Positions 57,113 to 64,000 of a stretch of DNA of 64,000 bases are shown one piece after another. The DNA is taken from assembly GCA_010909165.1 (NCBI GenBank), contig MU008171.1, positions 496,001 through 560,000 of the forward strand, written 5' to 3'. Source of the DNA: Anthoceros angustus. Taxonomy: Eukaryota; Streptophyta; Anthocerotopsida; Anthocerotales; Anthocerotaceae. The notes under the pieces were generated by a model that worked only from the letters and a program-made list of their open reading frames with translations, had not been told where the DNA came from and made no database searches. The translations under genes and the position numbers were made by a program. How positions within the stretch are numbered: the stretch's first letter is position 1; each line of letters starts with the position of its first letter.

Positions 57113-57364
57113 GTGAAATTGTTATATCATTCACTCGACAAACTTGTCGTCTGCCCCTACCAAAGGCCTTTGGGGTTAATGATGAAGCTCATCAAGACAT
57201 TCTCTAAGGAAGGCGACTGGATAGTGGATGCTTGTTCAGGGAGTGGGACATCTTTGATGGCTGCTTTGTTGTCTGGCCGCCATTGTATTTCTATTGAGGC
57301 TGACAAGAGGTGTGCAGAGTTCATTCCGCAGCGAGTGCATGGATATGAAGTATTGCTGATGTAG
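57113..57364 (+). pseudogene. N6/N4-type DNA methyltransferase core fragment
   Basis: 83 residues with the order typical of bacterial-type adenine-N6/cytosine-N4 methyltransferases: a PYQRPLGLMMKLIKTFS stretch in place of the usual (Q)KP motif, then GDWIVDACSGSGTSLMAALL (AdoMet-binding motif I, D-x-x-x-GSGT) and GRHCISIEADKRCAEF with the acidic residue that holds the cofactor ribose. The catalytic (D/N/S)PP(Y/F/W) motif should lie upstream and is not visible, so the fragment is unlikely to be active alone. The setting among transposon-like pieces suggests it belongs to an element. Confidence 0.65.
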
Positions 57365-58300
57365 AAGAGGAGCTCACCCATGAGCCGCACCGTCGAGGAA
57401 TATCTCAGTTCTGGGCCAAGGAGGTTTGCGTGAGTGAAAAAGAAATTGGAAAGGCTCGGGACAGCCTCTGTCGCCAGGAGAATGAAAGAACATCTGGAGA
57501 CCTTTTGGATGAGGGTCAACAAACACTAGACACAAGACATGGCTGCATCGAAAGTTGATGGGATAGAGGAAGATGATGCAGAGGCAATGAAGTGAGACAC
57601 TCTCAAGACCTGATGATAGTCGCGCTTTAGAAACATTACCGCTGCCCCGATGTTGTATCCGGCATGTGTGTAGCAGAATCCCAGGTTGATCCCGAACCAG
57701 ACACATGTAATGCCCCAAAACCTAATCGCTACCATTGACTATGTTTTTATGTGCAAGGCCAGGTATGCCGCATCCTACTATGGGTTTAGATTACTTGATC
57801 GGTGCAACGTTTTAATAAATGTTTAGGTTTTCTTACAAATTTGATGGTGCGGGCCAAAACCACTAAAAGTATTTCTATAGGTCCATTAAATAAACAGCGT
57901 ATCTTGTAAACTAGGCTTTATTGAGTCTTGCATGCATAGTGTGTCCATTTCCGCTTACTTAAAATTGGTAAGGGACAAGAAAGAGGAACCCATGAATCAT
58001 GCTCATTATTCGACGAAAGAACATTATGGTGTTTGATATCGAGATGAAGGAAATGTGGTAGCGAGATAAAGAACACCAGAAGCTGGCTCATTCGTGGCCA
58101 ATAGAATTTGATTTACAGCCGTATGGCGCTGATTACCGATCCAAAGCAAGACAATCCCGTCGTTGTAGGAAGGAGTCCGCTCCTGGGAATGATCTGGCTT
58201 GCGCCGCATTTATTCTTACTTCACTTTGCGTCCGCTCAGCCTCAACGCACATTCATCGCGCATCTAACTACTCGCAACGCTCACCGACAGCCCTGTGGCT
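57365..58300. other. No gene seen
   Basis: 57365-57545 may continue the methyltransferase-bearing protein (EEELTHEPHRRGISQFWAKE), but frames are soon lost. The rest is AT-rich and shows nothing recognisable. Confidence 0.4.
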
Positions 58301-61300
58301 AAACGCTTAGGGACCTGCTCGCGTCCAGATCGCTCACGTCACTTGCACCTCTAGTCCGCTCTTCTCCACTCACACTACACTCATCGGGCCTTAGGGAAAA
58401 CGCGGGCTACACGACCTCCGCTGCTCGCTGCCTCCGTCCGGCTCTACACGCCTCCCGAGTCCCTCCGGCCACACACGCTCCGGCCCGCTCGACTGGCCAC
58501 CGCCTCGACGAACACGGTCCCACCACCCTCGCACACACCACCACACGTTAGGGTCCGCCACCGTAACCTTGACTGGCCTCCGGCCGTGCTCGCCAGTGAC
58601 TCAGACTCACGTTAGCAAGAAGACGACAAGGGTCTCGCAAGAAACGCATCAACACCAAGAGAAAGATACTTTACTTAGAGCAATTTCGCCTCTCTTATAC
58701 TACAAGGTCGCCTTTATTACACCCCTATTCGAGGCCAACCAAGACGCCCTAATCGCCGCCTACCATCCTATTCCTCCTCCTATCTCCTTCGCTTCCGGTG
58801 GGCGGAAGGTCCGGCCCGCCGGATTGGTGGTCCAATCTCCTAAAGCCAAGCACCTAATCGATGATCCGCGAGGCGGACCCCTTCCTCTTCCCGAATCTCG
58901 GGCGGCGGCCCCGACGATCACACTACAACGCTTCCCCCGCCCCCTGGGTCCCTTCCTAGGGGGCCACCGACTGCCCGCTTCCCCAACGCCTGAGGGGACT
59001 CCTCATTTCGAGTCCCGACTGAGGTCCCTCGACCCGAGTCGAACTCGGAGTCTCCCCCGAGTCCGGCCTGGGTCCGGCCTCATCTTCGGGTTCTGAGTGG
59101 TCCAACTTAACCGGGTCCGGCCCAAGCTCCCGACTTACCTCGGACCTCTCATCGCTAGGTCCTCATCCTTCCCACCGACCCTTGTCTTGGGTCGGCTTCC
59201 TTCCTCCTTCCGCTCTTCAAGGCCCCGCCTATCTTCCCGAGTGTGCAGCGGGACTTACCTCGGGATTCGCTAGGCCGCTGGCCCCGCCTCCTCCGATGCT
59301 CTTCTCCCGCCACTGCTGCTCCAAACAGTGGCCACTAGAGTCCCTGCCGCCCCATGCCCTTCATCCCTTCCGAGCCTTCCAGGTCCGCCTATTTGAAGCG
59401 GCACCGAGAGGTCGCCAATGTCTTAAGGAGCTCGCGGTAATAGGCAAAGTCCGAATCAACTTGTCAATTGCTCTTCCACGTGCCCGAGCACCGATACTCC
59501 CTTCGCCATAGGTGTTGTCAAGCGGTGCCGGCTTGTTGGACCACCTCCCGCCAGTTTGACTGAGCCGGGTCAGATCACGCGAGGCTACAAGGGCCGCCTG
59601 TCACCTCCGCTCACGGCCGCCCGCCTCCCTCTGCTTCGCCTCCGCTAGCTTACACCATAGCGCAGCTCCCTTCCGCTTTTCTCAATCGGACCAGCAGCCT
59701 TTTTCAAGGCCCAGGTTTCTCGCCTCCGCTCATTCTCGCTTAACTCCGCCATCTCCTCTCCAAAGTGCCGGGCAACTCGCCTCACGGGCCTCTGTGTCCT
59801 TCTCCATTTCGGCCCCGCCTCCTGCTCCATCGCTTACTCTCCGCCAACAGTAGCCGGAGCCGCTTATTTCGCTCGTGATCCGCGATCACGCCCGCATCAC
59901 CATTCCTCTCACGGTAACTTGAGCCGCAGCCTGTGGTCTCCTTGCGGTCTTCCATCTCCCCGCTGCGCCCACCACGCAATCGAGACCGAGATCCTCCATC
60001 TCCTTGCCGCTGCTTCCTCCTCCTGCATGGCCGGCCTGCACTGCCCGCCGCCTCGCCTCCTTCGTGTTAGCAGCTTATCTCGCCTCCTCCACCCGATCAC
60101 GCCGATAGTGATCACGGCCTTAGTGCGGCCTCCCTTGCCGCTTTCACTGAAGCCACCATTTGGCGCTGGGTCCACGGCCGCCCGCCTGTGCCACGAGCCT
60201 TCTCCGCTTGCGCCCGGCCTTCGCCTCCGCCGCTACTCCTCCCTGCAGAGGTCTTCCGCCTGCTTGGGCCTCAGGCTCGCCCACCGCCACCCAAATTGAA
60301 GGAATTTAGTCCCCCGCTTGATGGACCACTTCCTCCTGCCTCCCGGCTTCCTTCTCGATGCGGCCGAGAGCTTCCTCCTCGCCTCTCCGGGCCACTCCAA
60401 CCGCCTCCGGAGGAGCACCATACGCCTCGGTGGCTTCTACCTGGGTCTTCTTCCCGCAGAGACCCTAAAGCATACCGTCCCATGATTTGAGCTGTGACGT
60501 GTTTCTTCCACGGCCGCCATCGTGAGACCCCACAAAGTCCAGGGGAGGCATTTTCCGCCAAGGACCTCCATACTGCAGCCCCGAGTAAGTCCGGACTGGT
60601 TCTCCGGACCTGTCGGGGCCCTTAGGTCCCGAGGCCGAGCTCCGAGCTTCTCCCTCCTTGGCCCTCTTGGCCGCGCCTTATTTGCCCCTTCTTCCTGGGC
60701 TCCTGAGGTGAGGGGTCCGGAGCTAGCCTTTTGCCCCTTCCCTGCCGGAGACAGACTGCCCGGTGCGGCCGCCATCCTCGCCTCCTGAGCGGCCCTTCTC
60801 GCCTCCTCCTCTTCACTCTACACCGCAAGTGGTGGTGTGCACCGCCCCGAGGTGCTGGTAGACGCCTGCCTCGCTGGTTCCCGCCGAGTCCGGCTCGCCG
60901 GGCCGGGCGGTCAGGCCGGGCTACCGGAGCTGAACCGCCAACTCCCGCCTCCGCTGCTCCTCCTCCGGCTGATTGCTCCGAGGAGGCACTGAGAAGGGAA
61001 GCGGGATTTCTTCCCATACTTCCTCGGGTGGTGAGGGGTCCGCTCTGCACGATGGAGTCCTAATCCTCCCGCCCTCCTCCCGGTCCGCTTTGGCCTTAGG
61101 GGTCACCCCACGCCTTGCACGCCTGGCTTCCAGGGCCTCCACTTCCCGAGCGCCGGCCGATCTCTCCTCCTTCAGAGCTCAAATGTCCCCATACATCGTA
61201 TGGGGATGCCAGATGGCGAGGGCTTCGCCTCATATGGGCCTCCGAACTGGCTAAGATAATCCTTCCTCCCGCCTCTTCCTCAGAACGCATGCAGAACACT

Positions 61301-62330
61301 AAGAATTATCACCAAGGTGATCCACCTTGGTGAGAGTGTTCCAATGGACAATAATCCGCATGCTACTCTACTGCCAGGTGTCCGATATCAACCACCTGGT
61401 TGTCCGCTGTGTGCCTCAAGATCGCCACTGGCCCTATCTTCCTTCGCCTTGAGGGGCCTGACCACGCCCCATCTTCCTCCTTGGGCGGTTGAGCCTCAGA
61501 CCTCCAAGGTCCATCGCCTTAGATCCTCCCGAGGTTCTTGACCGAACCTCCTTGTTGGCCGCCAACATCTTCCGAACTCCTGACCAGAGTGACATCACAA
61601 ACGCCCAGACAACACTGAACACATCTCGACTAATTCCCCGCCTCCAGGCCCAAAGTCCGGATAGCCGGTCACAATGTTGCGCCTACCAGTTCCATGGCTC
61701 CTGCACTCCGCAGCCTTTTGGGTGCCACGCCTTCTTCTCCTCGTCAGTGGCCGGGCCGGAGTCCGCCGGCACGATGCGCCGCCGCTGTCACCGCCCAACC
61801 CCGACGGTGAGCTGAAGATGCTGGCGCCAAAGAGATAGCGCCAGAGCCGGGTTGCGACAAGAGATCGCGAATTGTCTCGAGGTCGCGAAATGACCTCCGC
61901 CGCCGCTTTGGGAGTAACCGGGCTGAAGGCGCCTCGCCCAGAATCGCTGTGAGGTCCGCATGGCTTACTCGACCTTACGCCCGCTTACTCGCCTTACGCC
62001 ACAGATTGCCTTACCGCACTGGGCGTGAATACCGCTATAACTCTGCAAGGCTACGGCCCGACCGCCGCATGCCCGACCTCCACTGGCCGCCCACGTGGCG
62101 CCGCTTAGTCCGCCTCACGACTCAACTTCTAAGTTACTTCTCGGCGATTTATCCTGCTTTGACCCGAGTGGGGTCCTGACTTATCCTGCTACACACGTAG
62201 TCCGGAGCTCGCCATAGTGGTACCGGCACGTTGCCCACTCCGAGTCTGAGTATACTCCGAGTCCACCCCGAGCGCCATCCGTGCTTATTCCTCCTTTTCC
62301 GCCTTATTTTACTATTCCAACCTACCAAAA
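58300..62330 (-). mobile_element. Pyrimidine-rich, gag-like non-autonomous element in minus orientation
   Basis: Strong C-richness on the plus strand, with minus-strand pieces rich in Arg, Glu and Gly (AELSENERRRETWALKKA; NQPEEEQRRRELAVQLR). The layout resembles the 39.7-46.2 and 46.2-51.7 kb elements, but I could not align termini. No enzyme motifs. Confidence 0.35.
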
Positions 62331-62699
62331 AAACAAAACCCCACTTAATTCCTACCCCCCAAGGGAAGTCCATAGTCCACAGTCACCATTGTCTAATAGA
62401 TTATCTTGTTGATAATAAAGACAGACATACTTGTCCCACATCTTGTCCTCTTTCCTCACATCTCGTTGGTTGTCGCCAGCATCCCAGGTGGCTGGGATCA
62501 CTTTTTACTGTTCGCGGGATTAGGATTTTGCCTAGTTCTTCTTTTACTTTGATGCTTTGGTAGTTAGCCGATAAGCCTATTTTGCAGACTTGTTAAAAAT
62601 TTGTTTAAGTGATAAGCCTATTTTGGAGGCTTACCCGAACCGTGAAGCTCAGTGCTTCACAGACTCTGATATGAGCCATGACCTAATGTGGCCATGGAC
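62331..62699. other. Spacer downstream of the RT copy
   Basis: Contains the word gataagcctatttt twice (about 62570 and 62610) and no gene. Confidence 0.45.
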
Positions 62700-63985
62700 A
62701 GCTATGCTGCCTCACAGCGCGATAGAGACCCATAAAATGAGTGAACAAAAGGGATAAGGTTAGCAAGCTGCCCACCTGCATCCTTGAGCTCGTCGAAAAT
62801 GGCCACGCTGGAGACCGTTTTAAAAGCATTTTCGATGTCTACCTGCAATGCGACCCAATCTAGATGGGACTCCAAGATCGCCCCCACTCCGAAATCCACG
62901 GACTCACACCCCCCCTCACCCTCCCCCCGGAGTAGCTATGTCGAATTGGTGAGGGCTGAGGTGACCCTGAAATTGCTCCCGAAGTTGGATGGCAATGTTG
63001 CAACTAACTACCCACAAAAACGCCTCCCCCACTTTTATGGGGCGAACCCCGGTGGTGGGCTTTGCCATAGCCAACACTTGAGCAATCCGAAAGGGGGTCT
63101 CCCCCCTTGCTGCCGTAGCCGCCAAAAGAAACAACTCCGAGAACCTGCTAGAGGGATCCTCAGGGGTAAAGTAATCTCGAAGATGGTCATAGATCGTCCC
63201 GTGACCCCCATGAAAGGCGCGCCAAAAGATAAGGGCCCAAGGCATCAGATCCAAACAAAAGGCTTCTCGGTAGTCCCTAATGTCTGCCAAAATAGGGTGG
63301 CTCGATGTCGGATGGAGGGCGTAAAGGGTGCTGATAATCTCCTCTGAAGCCAGCGCCACTGGCACAACATGGAGAACCCGAGCATCCCGAGCATAATCAC
63401 TAGCACCAAGTAAAAGACACCGCTTAAGACGCGCCTTCCCGGGGTCCAGACGAACACCATCCACCTCAGTGGAGTTTAACCAAGACCTCACTGCGCACCC
63501 ACACTCTTCTTTTAGAGCCTCCCAGTCCCCAGCACGGAAATGGTGGAGACGGGAGATAACTTGAAAATCCGCCGCGAGAGCATCGAAGGACACTACCTGG
63601 GGAGAAAAAGAAACAATGCCCAAGCAGTTTCTTCCTGGGGATCTTGCGAGAGATGCTCGAAGGAGAACCGATAGGCCAGACGGAGGTCATCTTGAAGGTG
63701 CCTCAGGAGGCATCGAAATAGGCGAGGTCCAGAAAAACGGGTCTCGTAGAGAGCCAAAAGGTGATCGGCTTGTCTGTGAAGCCATTCCAAGGATCCTGAA
63801 GAAGGCCCAGAGTGAGAACCTGGACTTGGAGCTTGGGGAGCAGCAACAGAAGAAGCCAGCCGCAATTGAGCCTCCCACGTTGTCCGGTCGAAGTCCTTGT
63901 AAACCAAGCCGATGTGGTTCCTAACCCCCACAGGCCCAGCTGTGACAGGGATGCCTCCCACACCCGGGAGTGAATCGACATCCAA
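62700..63985 (-). mobile_element. Non-LTR reverse transcriptase, frameshifted
   Basis: Same family as 13.8-15.7 kb but keeping the RT core start. On the minus strand: an N-terminal region (63985-63600; LLRHLQDDLRLAYRFSFEHL), a frame change near 63605, then a 235-residue stretch through finger motifs (RFSELFLLAATAARGETPFR; GVRPIKVGEAFLWVVSCNIA; QFDIATPGGG), then a break in a G-run near 62920, after which CESVDFGVGAILESHLDW and VDIENAFKTVSSVAIFDEL follow. The latter is RT motif A with its catalytic Asp. It ends at 62702 before the F/YxDD motif. The 5' part may run past the window end. Confidence 0.8.
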
Positions 63986-64000
63986 GGGCCATATCCTGTC

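Noticed and set aside
60188-60788. Proline-rich plus-strand proteins at 58.5-61.8 kb
   Set aside because: They arise from C-rich composition; no motif, and the opposite strand has the more gag-like reading.

Overview
The window looks like nuclear DNA from a seedless land plant. Three things point that way. It has a plastid-targeted ferredoxin-thioredoxin reductase subunit and other plant-type housekeeping genes with short GT-AG introns of roughly 70-360 nt. It has PLS-class pentatricopeptide repeat (PPR) proteins of the organelle RNA-editing type. Their C-terminal DYW domains end in Gly-Arg-Pro or Asn-Arg-Pro instead of Asp-Tyr-Trp, the DYW:KP/GRP variant known from hornworts, lycophytes and ferns, where U-to-C editing occurs. 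I cannot name the species; short introns and compact genes would suit a lycophyte or hornwort better than a fern.

Layout. 0-10.1 kb: two tandem, same-strand PPR-DYW paralogues (A at 32-3177, B at 6458-10106), separated by a 1.7 kb tandem duplication that copies the DYW-coding tail plus older, decayed PPR sequence. A has one frameshift inside its DYW domain; B has several along its length. 10.1-16.5 kb: a minisatellite, then fragments of a non-LTR retroelement (reverse transcriptase fingers and C-terminal endonuclease-like region) and other repeats. 16.6-28.9 kb: a gene-rich island with five apparently real genes: ferredoxin-thioredoxin reductase catalytic subunit (+), a JINGUBANG-like WD40 protein (-), an RPAP3-like TPR co-chaperone (-), a glycerophosphocholine acyltransferase (+) and a small OB-fold protein (-). 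The RPAP3-like and acyltransferase genes are head to head, 465 bp apart.

30.1-36.8 kb is a mosaic: tandem repeats, a third, inverted and broken PPR copy, then adjoining pieces of unrelated host genes. These pieces are a family GH2 endo-beta-mannosidase that keeps its introns, an N-myristoyltransferase whose middle is inverted and carries an insertion, and a leucine-rich-repeat fragment. 37-39 kb holds another retroelement tail and an unrecognised broken gene. 39.5-51.6 kb and 58.2-62.3 kb are strand-biased, purine/pyrimidine-skewed non-autonomous elements with coiled-coil, gag-like coding remnants and large internal tandem duplications. 52-57.7 kb has hydrophobic and transposon-like broken ORFs and a bacterial-type N6/N4 DNA methyltransferase core. 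62.7-64 kb is a second, longer copy of the same reverse transcriptase family.

The working part is the 16.6-28.9 kb island. The PPR array is the most specialised part, probably for editing organelle transcripts. The remainder is mostly mobile elements and captured gene fragments. Several adjacent duplicates differ mainly by small insertions and deletions, so some broken frames may be assembly errors.
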